A stretch of 31,062 nt of DNA, from positions 1 through 31,062 of IMG/VR virus record IMGVR_UViG_3300021960_000323. The stretch is one strand, 5' to 3'. The number at the start of each line of letters is the position of its first letter. Position 1 is the first letter of the stretch. Below, piece by piece: positions 14,921 to 21,602 of the stretch. Under the pieces are notes generated by a model that searched no databases, was not told the DNA's origin, and saw nothing but the letters and a program-made list of their open reading frames with translations. A program made the translations under genes and the position numbers. This stretch comes from a virus.

Positions 14921-16858
14921 TTATCCTATGGCTACTGGCCTATTTTGTTGTGCTTCTAGTGAAAGTTCTGCGGCTTTTAACTGATTGCTTACAGCGTCAT
15001 CTGCGGCCTCCTGTTGGACTTTCATCATTTTAACTTGGAGTTCACCTTGCTTAATCTCTAGTTCTTTTGCTTTGTTCTGCAACTCCATCTGTTGCATCTG
15101 TTGCTCTGGAGTAGGTTGTTGTGGCTGTGGTGGAGGCGGTGGAGTCAAGAAGTCATCGACGTTCTGGTATCCCATAGCCTTTACAAGAGCCGAACCAAGG
15201 TTGTACATATTCTGTGGTGTTACAATAGGTAATCCACCTCTCATGGCATCTGCCGCAAATGAAAGCATCTGTGATAGATGAGCCATCTGTTGATCTTTAG
15301 AGCCATTACCCAAGGCAACCGAGACAGTACAGTCCATCTTGTCATTCCACATATCAGGGCGTACCTGTACCCATTCATTGCGTAACATGACAACACGTTC
15401 CTTGTCTTGGTTTTTTAGCAGGAGTTCGTAGATTTTATTCATTAACTCCTTAACGCCTGTCTCCGCGAACTGACGGGCAATTAACTCAACCCTACTCTGG
15501 GCATTGGTCATCACCGCATTCACCGCTGTGGCTGTTGTGTGGCTTGTGAGAGCGTCTGCGTTAACACCCTGTGTATTTTTGTTTACACCAGACCTTGCTT
15601 CCCTCACCTCGTCTAAGTATCCAAGCATCTGGAATGAGTATGGCTCAAGAGGAGGGGTAGCCAAGGGCATGACTGCATTGGGTGATTTAACTCTAACAAT
15701 ACCGCCCGGACGTTGTGTAAGAAGGTCATCAAGGTTAGCCTGACCTTCCAGTACAGCGTATCGACCAAAGTTTTGGTTGTATGCATTGTCCATCAGGTTA
15801 CGCATAAGCGTAGATTTGATGAGTTGCAAGTCCATTACTAGGTCTGCAATAGATAAACCAAAGAACTTGTGTGGTATTTTAAGAGGGGTAATACTAACAA
15901 ATGGCTTGTTATCTACCTCTTCATTAGAGAATATGTAGTCACCCACATGACAAATCTTTCTGAGTTCGGCAATACCGTCTTCATTATAATCTGTCTTTAT
16001 GAATGACTCATGTAACCAATATTCTCTTAATGCTTCCTCTTCTGCGCCACCCCAACCATAATTACTGGAGTCATCAAACTCGTATCGGGCTAGTCGTTCA
16101 GCATTGTAAGTCTCTGCATCGTACCCTGCACCTAATTCTTCTGGGTCAAAGTCCTGATCGGGGTACATCTGCCGCAGTTCTGATACCGTCTTCCTGACTC
16201 TATGGCATACAAATCGTGCTTCATCAATACTCTTCGCTTCTTTTGAAATTAAAAATTCATCAGGTGGTACATTTTCTATACAAATCTTGCCATTAGTTTC
16301 TTGTCGGATAACCACAATGTTGTATAAAGTTTCATCTAGGTAAACTTCTTCACGTTCGATGACCTCTATATCAGGATTACTAATAAGAACGTCATGCTCC
16401 ATCTGGGTAAGGTTATGGTATTCCTCACGTTGTGGGTCTGGGTACTCATCCCACCATACTTTTACAATACCATTCTTCTGTAGGAGTGCATCATGGAACC
16501 ATGAATACAGAATCTCCCAACCGTTATTGTCCTTAGAGAATACATAATTAACGTAATCAGTGGCTTGTTCAGCCGTCTTTACGTCCTCTGGGCCATGTGG
16601 TGTGAACTTAACAAACTCGTCACCAGAGCCAAAGATACGCATAAGACTAGGCTTAATCCACTCGATAGTGTCTTGTACAGTAGAGTCAACGTACTGACTT
16701 CTGCCTTCTACTTCATTACCAAAGGGTAGCGCATAGTAATACTCTTGCGCTTTTTCCCTTTGTTCTGATACTTCGCCATCATATCCAATAGCATCAGTTA
16801 TCTCTGATCGGATTCTGGACAGCAGTTCTTCTTCGTCAGACAATGCCATATTCTCCAT
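14921..16858 (-). CDS. Portal protein (P22 gp1-like)
   Basis: 645 residues. The N-terminal part has SEQREKAQEYYYALPFGNEV then EGRSQYVDSTVQDTIEWIKP, the usual P22-type portal start. The core holds IENVPPDEFLISKEAKSIDE and ARFVCHRVRKTVSELRQMYP. A channel helix region follows (SIADLVMDLQLIKSTLMRNL then MDNAYNQNFG). The C-terminus carries PPPPPQPQQPTPEQQMQQ and a coiled coil. The portal is the dodecameric DNA gate and motor docking site. The frame overlaps terL by 23 nt. ATG 16849 (residue 4) is an alternative start. Confidence 0.88.
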   Translation of the reverse strand: MENMALSDEEELLSRIRSEITDAIGYDGEVSEQREKAQEYYYALPFGNEVEGRSQYVDSTVQDTIEWIKPSLMRIFGSGDEFVKFTPHGPEDVKTAEQATDYVNYVFSKDNNGWEILYSWFHDALLQKNGIVKVWWDEYPDPQREEYHNLTQMEHDVLISNPDIEVIEREEVYLDETLYNIVVIRQETNGKICIENVPPDEFLISKEAKSIDEARFVCHRVRKTVSELRQMYPDQDFDPEELGAGYDAETYNAERLARYEFDDSSNYGWGGAEEEALREYWLHESFIKTDYNEDGIAELRKICHVGDYIFSNEEVDNKPFVSITPLKIPHKFFGLSIADLVMDLQLIKSTLMRNLMDNAYNQNFGRYAVLEGQANLDDLLTQRPGGIVRVKSPNAVMPLATPPLEPYSFQMLGYLDEVREARSGVNKNTQGVNADALTSHTTATAVNAVMTNAQSRVELIARQFAETGVKELMNKIYELLLKNQDKERVVMLRNEWVQVRPDMWNDKMDCTVSVALGNGSKDQQMAHLSQMLSFAADAMRGGLPIVTPQNMYNLGSALVKAMGYQNVDDFLTPPPPPQPQQPTPEQQMQQMELQNKAKELEIKQGELQVKMMKVQQEAADDAVSNQLKAAELSLEAQQNRPVAIG

Positions 16859-18284
16859 AATTTATATCGTTAGTCCAAGTAGGGTCTGAACCTGCGATAG
16901 CGTGTCGTTGTGATTGGAAAGCGTAACGTGTGGCTGACATCAGGTCATCCCTTATGGCAACTACCTTGTTATCCTTCCTGTGATACATTCTGTATTCTTC
17001 AAACCAGTCTGTCAGGGTGCTGAATACTTTAAACTTACCGGCTTCCATGCTCTGTAGCATAGCCATAAGCCCTTCCTCTACTGAGTTAGAGCCTTTAGTT
17101 TGGCCTAGTCCCGGTGGATTGTGGAAGTGATCTAGTGTAAAGTTACACCCATGACCCCTGTATTGTTCTGCCAGACCGGGGTTTCCCATGCTATCTCTAC
17201 GGTTTCCATCATGTGGGTAGACAATAGGAATAAAACTAGGTCGTTGTTTTATAATGCTTGCGTGTACACTAGGGCTTGCTTTGGATGCTCTATAGCAATC
17301 ATAGATGTAGAAAGTATCTTCTTCCTGATCTATAGCACACCACACTACTGCGGTAGGGTGATCCCACCCAAAATCTATAGCGGCTACTCTAGGCCAATGA
17401 TCCTCTATTACAATAGGATCAATCATTAGATCCTCTTCGTTTACAGGAAATATCAGACCGGAACCAATAGTAGGTCTACCGTATCTACGCATTTCCCGCT
17501 CATGTGGAGCATATGCACTAAGAATCTGTGTCATTACGTCTTCAGAAAGGTGTCCATTTTCCCCTTTCATGGACTTTATCTTCTCACTGGCATCATCCCA
17601 AGTAGCATTGGTGAGGCTCTGACCCTTCTGTATACGGTTCATAAAACTTGCTACAGTCTCTGTCATGCCTTGTTCTGGTGTGAAGGTCATGTAAACCATG
17701 CCTCTTCTATCCAGAGTTCGTGTAACGGCCTGTGAATAGAGTTCCCTACTGGGTTCCTCGTCTAGCCATACCACGTCAACAGAGCGTCCCTGCCACTTGT
17801 CTACACCCATCTCGTAGGCTTTAAAGTGTAAAGAAGAGTTCCCCCCAGAAATATGCCGTATCAATGCTACGGACTTGGCGTTTGGCACTCCGGGTTTACG
17901 TTCCGTTTTTATAATATATTTTTCTGGAACAGCACCGGAACCAAAGGCTTCAGGGTCATCAGGGGAACCCAATAGTTCTGCTTGTACAATGTCCCTAGTT
18001 GTTTCGTTAGAGACACCACCTGCCCATGCTGTGATGGGTTGTTTAAATCTTCTACCCTGCCACCAGTCTGGGTACATTCCTGTCAGGTGATAGGACATTT
18101 CAGCCGCACCACAGTAGGACTTACCGATACGGTTAGCCGCCATCAAGAGGCGTTGTGAGTTATTTGCTCCTGTTTTATGGAAGTCCTGTTGATAAGGGTA
18201 AGGATCGTACTGATCTATCTTGTTAAATCTTTCTAGTCTGTTTAAAGCCTTTGCTAACTCAAGTGCCCTAGTGTTTGTATCCAA
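16836..18284 (-). CDS. terL: Terminase large subunit (packaging ATPase and nuclease)
   Basis: 482 residues from a TTG at 18284, with AAGGAG about 10 nt upstream. The ATPase domain has the Walker A-like motif AANRIGKS (49-56) and Walker B VDVVWLDEE (169-177), with D175 and E176 as catalytic acids. A likely motif III lies at MVYMTFTPE. The RNase H-like nuclease has AAIDFGWDHPTAVVW (301-315) with D304 and D309, and a later acidic site at VVAIRDDLMSATRYAF. It cuts concatemers and pumps DNA into the prohead through the portal. It overlaps terS by 17 nt. The P22/SU10-style head set suggests headful packaging, not shown directly. Confidence 0.92.
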   Translation of the reverse strand: MDTNTRALELAKALNRLERFNKIDQYDPYPYQQDFHKTGANNSQRLLMAANRIGKSYCGAAEMSYHLTGMYPDWWQGRRFKQPITAWAGGVSNETTRDIVQAELLGSPDDPEAFGSGAVPEKYIIKTERKPGVPNAKSVALIRHISGGNSSLHFKAYEMGVDKWQGRSVDVVWLDEEPSRELYSQAVTRTLDRRGMVYMTFTPEQGMTETVASFMNRIQKGQSLTNATWDDASEKIKSMKGENGHLSEDVMTQILSAYAPHEREMRRYGRPTIGSGLIFPVNEEDLMIDPIVIEDHWPRVAAIDFGWDHPTAVVWCAIDQEEDTFYIYDCYRASKASPSVHASIIKQRPSFIPIVYPHDGNRRDSMGNPGLAEQYRGHGCNFTLDHFHNPPGLGQTKGSNSVEEGLMAMLQSMEAGKFKVFSTLTDWFEEYRMYHRKDNKVVAIRDDLMSATRYAFQSQRHAIAGSDPTWTNDINYGEYGIV

Positions 18285-18636
18285 GAGAGGCTAACTCCTT
18301 CTTAATGTCTTCTGCGCTCATTTGATCTATAGTGGTGGTTTCTATCTTCTCAACTGGTTTCATACCTGCCCTGTCAAGGATATCCTTTACTGCCCCCAAT
18401 CTTACGGACTCACTTTCTGCATTTTCAGCCAAGTCAGTAACCCATTTAAGTGCTTGTGGTATCTTATCCTGTAAGGCTTTGTAGGTAGCATCCTTAATCT
18501 GTTCACTGAGTTTGTTCTTTAACTGGTGACCTTGGGCTTTAGCAGTCTTTTCTGAGTATCCCGCATGGATGGCACTCTTGGTGGCATTACCACTCCTCAC
18601 ATACTCCTGAATGAATAGGTCTTGCTTGTCTGTCAT
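18268..18636 (-). CDS. terS: Terminase small subunit
   Basis: 122 residues. The N-terminus MTDKQDLFIQEYVRSGNATK then SAIHAGYSEKTAKAQGHQLK is the classic helix-turn-helix of small terminases (F-x-x-EY-x-x-x-GNAT-x-A-x-x-AGYS-x-x-TA). Residues 45-95 are helices for oligomerisation, including ESVRLGAVKDILDRAGMKPV. The C-terminus EIKKEL-like SAEDIKKELASLGYKH probably contacts TerL. It recognises the packaging site and is the first gene of the leftward late operon. The ribosome site is weak (GAGAG). Confidence 0.88.
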   Translation of the reverse strand: MTDKQDLFIQEYVRSGNATKSAIHAGYSEKTAKAQGHQLKNKLSEQIKDATYKALQDKIPQALKWVTDLAENAESESVRLGAVKDILDRAGMKPVEKIETTTIDQMSAEDIKKELASLGYKH

Positions 18637-18683
18637 ATACGCTCTCAGAGGCTCTGTAATGGCCTGTACGGGGTTTTAAGGGT

Positions 18684-18710
18684 CTAGGGTAGGCTAGGGT
18701 ACTGGGTAGG
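18684..18710. repeat. Short tandem repeats with 10-bp period
   Basis: CTAGGGTAGG, CTAGGGTACT and (c)TGGGTAGG follow each other head to tail, so the GGGTA core recurs at 18687, 18697 and 18704. The first two copies are spaced exactly 10 bp, about one helical turn. They lie 50-75 nt upstream of the terS start, a plausible place for an activator, TerS or replication-protein site. Confidence 0.55.
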
Positions 18711-18740
18711 TTCTATATTACTGGTAACACCTTTTGAAGT

Positions 18741-18771
18741 GGCCTTAGTAATAGAGGGTTCTCTTAAGGCC
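18741..18771. other. Stem-loop with GGCCTTA/TAAGGCC arms
   Basis: GGCCTTA (18741-18747) and TAAGGCC (18765-18771) are perfect complements. Inside, AGAG, loop GGTT and CTCT pair again, leaving GTAAT as a one-sided bulge. No T-tract follows on either strand, so it is more likely a binding site or mRNA leader element than a terminator. It overlaps the first unit of the TAAT/TCTC array. Confidence 0.5.
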
Positions 18772-18870
18772 AGTTAATTCAGATGTTCTCTATAGGTCAT
18801 CTAATTCAGATTCTCTATATTACTAGGGCCATCTTTAAGATGATCTGAGTAATGAAGTCTCTATAGGGGG
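18749..18870 (+). repeat. Four-unit array, TAAT...TCTCTATAGG
   Basis: Four elements join a TAAT box to TCTCTATAGG or a close variant: 18749-18769 (TCTCTTAAGG), 18775-18796 (TCTCTATAGG), 18802-18821 (TCTCTATATT) and 18850-18867 (TCTCTATAGG, followed by GGG). Units two and three share TAATTCAGAT. The layout recalls T7-class promoters (TAAT box, then CTATAGGG), but the distance from TAAT to CTATA is 7-11 nt here rather than a fixed 8. They could be promoters for a phage polymerase or regulator sites. Confidence 0.5.
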
Positions 18871-18914
18871 ACAATAGATCAATATTAGATAATGCTTATG
18901 AATGCTCTAAATTA

Positions 18915-18930
18915 CCCACTGGTGAGTGGG
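18915..18930. other. Perfect hairpin beside an AT-rich tract
   Basis: CCCACT, loop GGTG and AGTGGG form a perfect 6-bp stem. An alternating AT tract (18938-18948) and then a G-rich run (GGGG, GGGG, GGGGG at 18963-18977, separated by single T) follow. The hairpin, easily melted tract and G-rich strand next to each other fit a replication start, but no initiator protein or iteron is identified. Confidence 0.4.
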
Positions 18931-19151
18931 GAGAACATATATATATATTCTAGCATATACAAGGGGTGGGGTGGGGGTCAGACTATTACGGATGGTTCGA
19001 GGTAGCGTGTGTGTGTGGGGAGAGGATGTCCATTCTTGCTCTAGAACTTATACAGCCACAGCCACAGCAAGAGTTATGTTTCTCCCTATGAGTATATGAT
19101 ACTTGGGTGTCTTAGGTTTCTATTGGGCGATCCCGCGATACAACGGCGGGC

Positions 19152-19207
19152 GGGCTAAAGCCCTATCGCTTGCGACCCCCGGTCGCTCAATGCCCGGACA
19201 AGTCCGG
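19152..19207. other. Cluster of three GC-rich hairpins
   Basis: Three perfect stems sit in 56 nt: GGGCT/AGCCC (19152-19163), GCGACC/GGTCGC (19172-19186) and CCGGAC/GTCCGG (19194-19207). None is followed by a T-tract. The composition differs sharply from the AT-rich sequence to the left and marks the left side of a GC-rich island. REP-like or leftover host/plasmid intergenic sequence is possible. Confidence 0.5.
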
Positions 19208-19233
19208 TAACAGCGCTTTCTTTAACGGCATAG

Positions 19234-19249
19234 ATATTCATATGAATAT
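19234..19249. promoter_or_regulatory. 16-bp perfect palindrome, operator-like
   Basis: ATATTCATATGAATAT is identical to its reverse complement. A second dyad, GTGGTT...AACCAC, lies at 19261-19281, and GACATA-ATTA-TATGTC at 19378-19393. All three precede the small gene at 19480 and suit dimeric repressor binding. No matching regulator was identified. Confidence 0.45.
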
Positions 19250-19479
19250 AGATGTTGGTTGTGGTTTATCTGTATAACCACTATCAACAGTATAGAACTG
19301 TCACGTACGGCCTTGTCGCTCACTAACTGGTGGATGGCTGAAGAAACAGCGGGCTACCAAGGAAGTGTTGTCGCGCTGACATAATTATATGTCGCATATG
19401 GGATAATCGGTGTATTTCGTTCTGTGTTTATAATAGTCCACTGGCTGGCAATAACGCCACCAGTCACCAAGGACACATT

Positions 19480-19653
19480 ATGGACTTTGAAGAATTCCGA
19501 GTTTTACTTTCTCGCATTAACTACATTCGTGACTTTTATATCGCTCAAGATGATTATTACCATGAGTCTATTGATGATATGATTCTCAAGATCATGAAGG
19601 ATCTCGAAAACGCATATCCCGACTATTACAAACAATTCAACAATTGGAGATAA
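19480..19653 (+). CDS. Small acidic protein, 57 residues
   Basis: ATG 19480 to TAA 19651-19653. The protein is acidic and aromatic (MDFEEFRVLLSRINYIRDFY then IAQDDYYHESIDDMILKIMK, ending QFNNWR) and predicted helical throughout. AAGGA lies about 7 nt before the ATG. Its last codons contain the GGAG that serves the next gene, 5 nt downstream, so the two form an operon. No family recognised. The upstream stem-loop CTGG...CCAG (19441-19463) could occlude its ribosome site. Confidence 0.6.
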   Translation: MDFEEFRVLLSRINYIRDFYIAQDDYYHESIDDMILKIMKDLENAYPDYYKQFNNWR

Positions 19654-19658
19654 GAACC

Positions 19659-20255
19659 ATGATTACAAGCATAAACGAAGTTATTAAAGAAGTCCGAAGC
19701 CGACTGGCTCGGAAGGTATCCCAGAAGGCGCTCAGCATTGCAGACGCGGCTTGCAAGCGAGAGCAGAAGTCAGCACTTGCCGACGGTATAGACGGCGTAT
19801 CAGAGTTTTTAAACGCTTCAGCGGATCGGGTTGTATCAAATGAGCAGTTGCGAGATATGGGTTTGGTCGTGTCGGAAGATCAGGCGCGCCTCTGGTATGG
19901 TATCTGCAACCGTCTTGGCGGTCTTTGTGTCTCACCGTTCGACGGTCTGCCATTGGATTCCCACGCCGCCGCAAGGTTCCGCATTGAGTGCGATTTGGAA
20001 TCGCTGAAGAGTGAACGCCCCGAGCGCAGGGAGAACCGACGCCGTCAAATCTCCGCGCGGGTTGAATCTCTCCGCTGTGCGGTGGATCGGGTCGAGGAAG
20101 TCGGCGAAGGGTTCGACCTGCCCGAAGGGTTCCACGATCTTTATGTTGAGTGCATCGAAGCCGAGATTGCCCACCTCAAGCAGGCCACCCACAAACCCAG
20201 CATTGAGTTAGACGCTGATATCTTGCTACTGGAGGCCGAACTAGCCAACACGTAG
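19659..20255 (+). CDS. Orphan protein in GC-rich island
   Basis: 198 residues from ATG 19659; GGAG lies 9 nt upstream, so this is preferred to an in-frame TTG at 19644. The sequence is helical and charged (MITSINEVIKEVRSRLARKV; DQARLWYGICNRLGGLCVSP then FDGLPLDSHAAARFRIECDL; an Arg-rich RPERRENRRRQISARVESLR; EIAHLKQATHKP). No catalytic or membrane motif is seen. GC content in sampled lines is near 58-60%, against about 38-48% in sampled early-gene lines, and codons such as CGC, GCC and GTC are common, which suggests recent transfer. Function unknown. Confidence 0.65.
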   Translation: MITSINEVIKEVRSRLARKVSQKALSIADAACKREQKSALADGIDGVSEFLNASADRVVSNEQLRDMGLVVSEDQARLWYGICNRLGGLCVSPFDGLPLDSHAAARFRIECDLESLKSERPERRENRRRQISARVESLRCAVDRVEEVGEGFDLPEGFHDLYVECIEAEIAHLKQATHKPSIELDADILLLEAELANT

Positions 20256-20265
20256 CCGGCTTGAT

Positions 20266-20293
20266 ACCCTCGGCCCGCAAGGGTCGGGGGTTT
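20266..20293 (+). terminator. GC-rich hairpin after the island genes, probable terminator
   Basis: ACCCTCGGCCC, tetraloop GCAA and GGGTCGGGGGT form an 11-bp stem with two G-U pairs at 20266-20291, beginning 10 nt after the stop. Only a short TTT follows before ATCAG, so termination may be partial. It closes the two-gene island unit and separates it from the early operon. Confidence 0.6.
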
Positions 20294-20309
20294 ATCAGTA
20301 CATTCTAAT

Positions 20310-20336
20310 ATGCTGTAAAAAAATTTTTAACAGCAT
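20310..20336. promoter_or_regulatory. 27-bp dyad with an A/T centre
   Basis: ATGCTGT at 20310-20316 and ACAGCAT at 20330-20336 are perfect complements. Between them five A-T pairs continue the dyad around a run of seven A then five T, with one mismatched pair and one central base. The A/T tract should bend. It may be an operator or architectural-protein site, or work as a hairpin in RNA. Confidence 0.5.
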
Positions 20337-20342
20337 GAGTGC

Positions 20343-20418
20343 GGAGGCAGAAGCCTCCTCTGTTCCCTCGCTTCGCTCGCAACGGCACTTCGCTACGCTC
20401 AGCCACGGCATACGGCAG
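20343..20418. repeat. Hairpin plus short GC-rich repeats
   Basis: GGAGGC, loop AGAA and GCCTCC form a perfect 6-bp stem (20343-20358). Then CTTCGCT appears twice and ACGGCA three times up to 20417. This low-complexity GC-rich style is foreign to the phage genes around it and resembles intergenic sequence of plasmids or bacterial chromosomes. It ends where AT-rich phage sequence resumes, so it is probably the right border of the island. Confidence 0.45.
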
Positions 20419-20425
20419 TTGAGGA

Positions 20426-20478
20426 GGTATGGTACTTTAGAGAGGCAATGAGTCTAGGTATGAAACTTTAGTGAGGCA
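20426..20478. repeat. Pair of 22-bp direct repeats, 31-bp period
   Basis: Copies at 20426-20447 and 20457-20478 match at 19 of 22 positions. Both begin GGTATG, continue with ACTTTAG and end GAGGCA; differences are at positions 7, 8 and 16. The starts are 31 bp apart, close to three helical turns, so proteins bound to both would face the same side. They lie just upstream of the early promoter candidate. Confidence 0.6.
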
Positions 20479-20483
20479 TCAGT

Positions 20484-20517
20484 AACCTATTGATTTCAAA
20501 AGGTTATGTTGTATTTT
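20484..20517 (+). promoter_or_regulatory. Early promoter candidate overlapped by an operator-like dyad
   Basis: AACCTATTGA (20484-20493), TT and TCAAAAGGTT (20496-20505) form a 22-bp dyad with one mismatched pair. A possible -35, TTGATT (20490-20495), lies within it, and a weak -10, TATTTT (20512-20517), follows after 16 bp. A repressor on the dyad would cover the -35. The dyad is clear; the promoter call is weaker. It precedes the rightward operon starting at 20552. Confidence 0.45.
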
Positions 20518-20551
20518 ATTAATACTAATAAAGTAAAGGAGATAAGTTAAA

Positions 20552-20635
20552 ATGGAAACAATTATTGCTTGGCTTTGGGTAATATGTATGATACTATGTG
20601 GTGTAACAGTAATACTATGGAGCAAAACAAAATGA
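20552..20635 (+). CDS. Tiny single-pass membrane protein, 27 residues
   Basis: ATG 20552 to TGA 20635. The product METIIAWLWVICMILCGVTV then ILWSKTK is one hydrophobic helix with a basic tail, so it is probably inner-membrane with the C-terminus inside. A strong AAGGAGAT lies about 9 nt upstream, and the stop overlaps the next start (ATGA). It is the first gene of the early operon. Early phage micro-proteins of this kind often interfere with host functions, but the target here is unknown. Confidence 0.65.
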   Translation: METIIAWLWVICMILCGVTVILWSKTK

Positions 20636-20883
20636 GAGGAAATAAGACAGTGAGTCAAGACATATACGATGTATTCATGATGATCGTTGGTAACCCCGAT
20701 GATCTGGAGATTGATGATATAACTGACTATGTTATATCTAACTTTGACCTAGCAGAGATTGATTTTATTGTAGAGTTGCTAGATAATCTTGATGCTGTAA
20801 TGGTTAGAGAAGAATTGCGTAACCATATACAGGCATACGTTGACTCAGTTACAATGAATCAAGACTTAGGAGCGATACACTAA
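20632..20883 (+). CDS. Small acidic hypothetical protein
   Basis: 83 residues from ATG 20632 (ATGA overlap with the previous stop); GTG 20650, with GAGGA 9 nt before it, is an alternative. The product is strongly acidic: DVFMMIVGNPDDLEIDDITD, then YVISNFDLAEIDFIVELLDN and REELRNHIQAYVDSVTMNQD. It is helical and could be a DNA mimic or host-interaction protein, but no family is recognised. The stop TAA shares its last base with the next ATG. Confidence 0.65.
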   Translation: MRGNKTVSQDIYDVFMMIVGNPDDLEIDDITDYVISNFDLAEIDFIVELLDNLDAVMVREELRNHIQAYVDSVTMNQDLGAIH

Positions 20884-21152
20884 TGACACCGTTTATAGAA
20901 CCGATGGACTGGGATTGGAACATGGATCAGATGGAGGCTTATGAATACCAACGTGATGCAGAAATTATCGAGGGTGATATGGTATTATGCGATGGCGTAT
21001 GGTATGTAGTCGATGAGATTGAGTGGGATATGATGCCAGATACTGATGAATGGTATCGTATATGTTACTGTTCAGATCAAGATTGTCTGGATGTTGTGTT
21101 ATCTGAGGGTATGATTGAGTCAGTTGACAGATCAATGAGGAGTGTCATATGA
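20883..21152 (+). CDS. Small acidic, Trp/Met-rich hypothetical protein
   Basis: 89 residues: MTPFIEPMDWDWNMDQMEAY then EYQRDAEIIEGDMVLCDGVW and YVVDEIEWDMMPDTDEWYRI. It is very acidic, with a beta-like middle (GDMVLCDGVWYVVDEIEW) and Cys residues in YCSDQDC. AGGAG lies 10 nt before the ATG, and TAATG and ATGA overlaps link it to both neighbours. An SH3-like small fold is possible from the middle segment; no assignment is made. Confidence 0.65.
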   Translation: MTPFIEPMDWDWNMDQMEAYEYQRDAEIIEGDMVLCDGVWYVVDEIEWDMMPDTDEWYRICYCSDQDCLDVVLSEGMIESVDRSMRSVI

Positions 21153-21325
21153 AATGCTGTTATGAGTGTGAGAATCTACGCTCTATGCGTTGGCTACCTA
21201 CAAATAATAAGTTTGAATGGCGTTGTTCTCTTAGTCATACACCTTGGGATGACGTATGGGAGGAGCATAACTGTCCTGATTTTGTACAGGGATACGAGGA
21301 TGAAGAGCATGATCTCAAGGAATAA
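21149..21325 (+). CDS. Small zinc-binding-type protein, 58 residues
   Basis: ATG 21149, six nt after AGGAG and overlapping the previous stop (ATGA). The product MKCCYECENLRSMRWLPTNN then KFEWRCSLSHTPWDDVWEEH and NCPDFVQGYEDEEHDLKE has cysteines at 3, 4, 7, 26 and 42, as CxxxC...C...C. This fits one zinc site like the short Cys-rich proteins of many phages that carry NCPxF near the end. Function unknown. The longer frame from 21162 overlapping it is not used in its first half. Confidence 0.7.
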   Translation: MKCCYECENLRSMRWLPTNNKFEWRCSLSHTPWDDVWEEHNCPDFVQGYEDEEHDLKE

Positions 21326-21599
21326 GTCTTTTGAATCTGAGTATGCTACCCTTAATGTAGAGCAAGTTGAAGAAATCTACGTTGAACTTAGGGAAGGTAC
21401 TTCATTCTCTAAGATAGGCAAAATGTTTGATGTGTCTACCGCTACAGTACAGAACGTAAACAAAGGTAAGTATTTTAGAGTAGATTACATGACATATCCC
21501 ATAGTGGATAGACGTAGAAAATATCTTACTGAACCGGGAGAGAATGATGAGTTCTGGGATTGGTTTGTACCTGAACCTTACATAGACAGAGGAATTTAA
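21309..21599 (+). CDS. Small helix-turn-helix protein
   Basis: 96 residues. ATG 21309 (AGGA 8 nt upstream) is chosen; ATG 21300 in frame is possible. Residues 14-48, ATLNVEQVEEIYVELREGTS then FSKIGKMFDVSTATVQNVNK, are a homeodomain-like HTH: a helix, FSKIGKMF, turn DVS, recognition helix TATVQNVNKGK. The C-terminus FWDWFVPEPYIDRG is aromatic. It probably binds DNA as an early regulator or accessory protein. It overlaps the Cys-rich gene by 17 nt. Confidence 0.65.
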   Translation: MISRNKSFESEYATLNVEQVEEIYVELREGTSFSKIGKMFDVSTATVQNVNKGKYFRVDYMTYPIVDRRRKYLTEPGENDEFWDWFVPEPYIDRGI

Positions 21600-21602
21600 A
21601 CA

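Larger units (their letters stand above)
18637..19479. other. Divergent non-coding region between late and early operons
   Basis: 843 nt with no convincing gene on either strand. It separates the leftward terminase operon from the rightward genes and must hold at least one promoter each way. The left half (to about 18960) is AT-rich with tandem repeats and hairpins. The middle (18930-19020) has an ATATATATATAT run, then G runs and a GT run. The right half (from about 19120) is GC-rich with stacked hairpins. An origin of replication or packaging site here is plausible by composition but unproven. Confidence 0.7.

Noticed and set aside
18850-18870. A true T7 RNA polymerase promoter (TAAT...CTATAGGGG)
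   Set aside because: Only part of the consensus matches, spacing is one base short, sister units vary by several bases, and no polymerase gene is present. Kept only as a repeat array.
18963-18977. G-quadruplex motif GGGGTGGGGTGGGGG
   Set aside because: Only three adjacent G runs are present; the fourth is too far away for a canonical four-run motif.
19337-19387. 16-codon frame MAEETAGYQGSVVALT
   Set aside because: No ribosome site, and it overlaps the dyad at 19378-19393; nothing supports translation.
21162-21308. Longer N-terminus for the HTH gene (start at 21162)
   Set aside because: It would be read inside the Cys-rich gene at 21149, which has a better ribosome site, ATGA coupling and a metal-type Cys pattern; the extension looks like a shadow.
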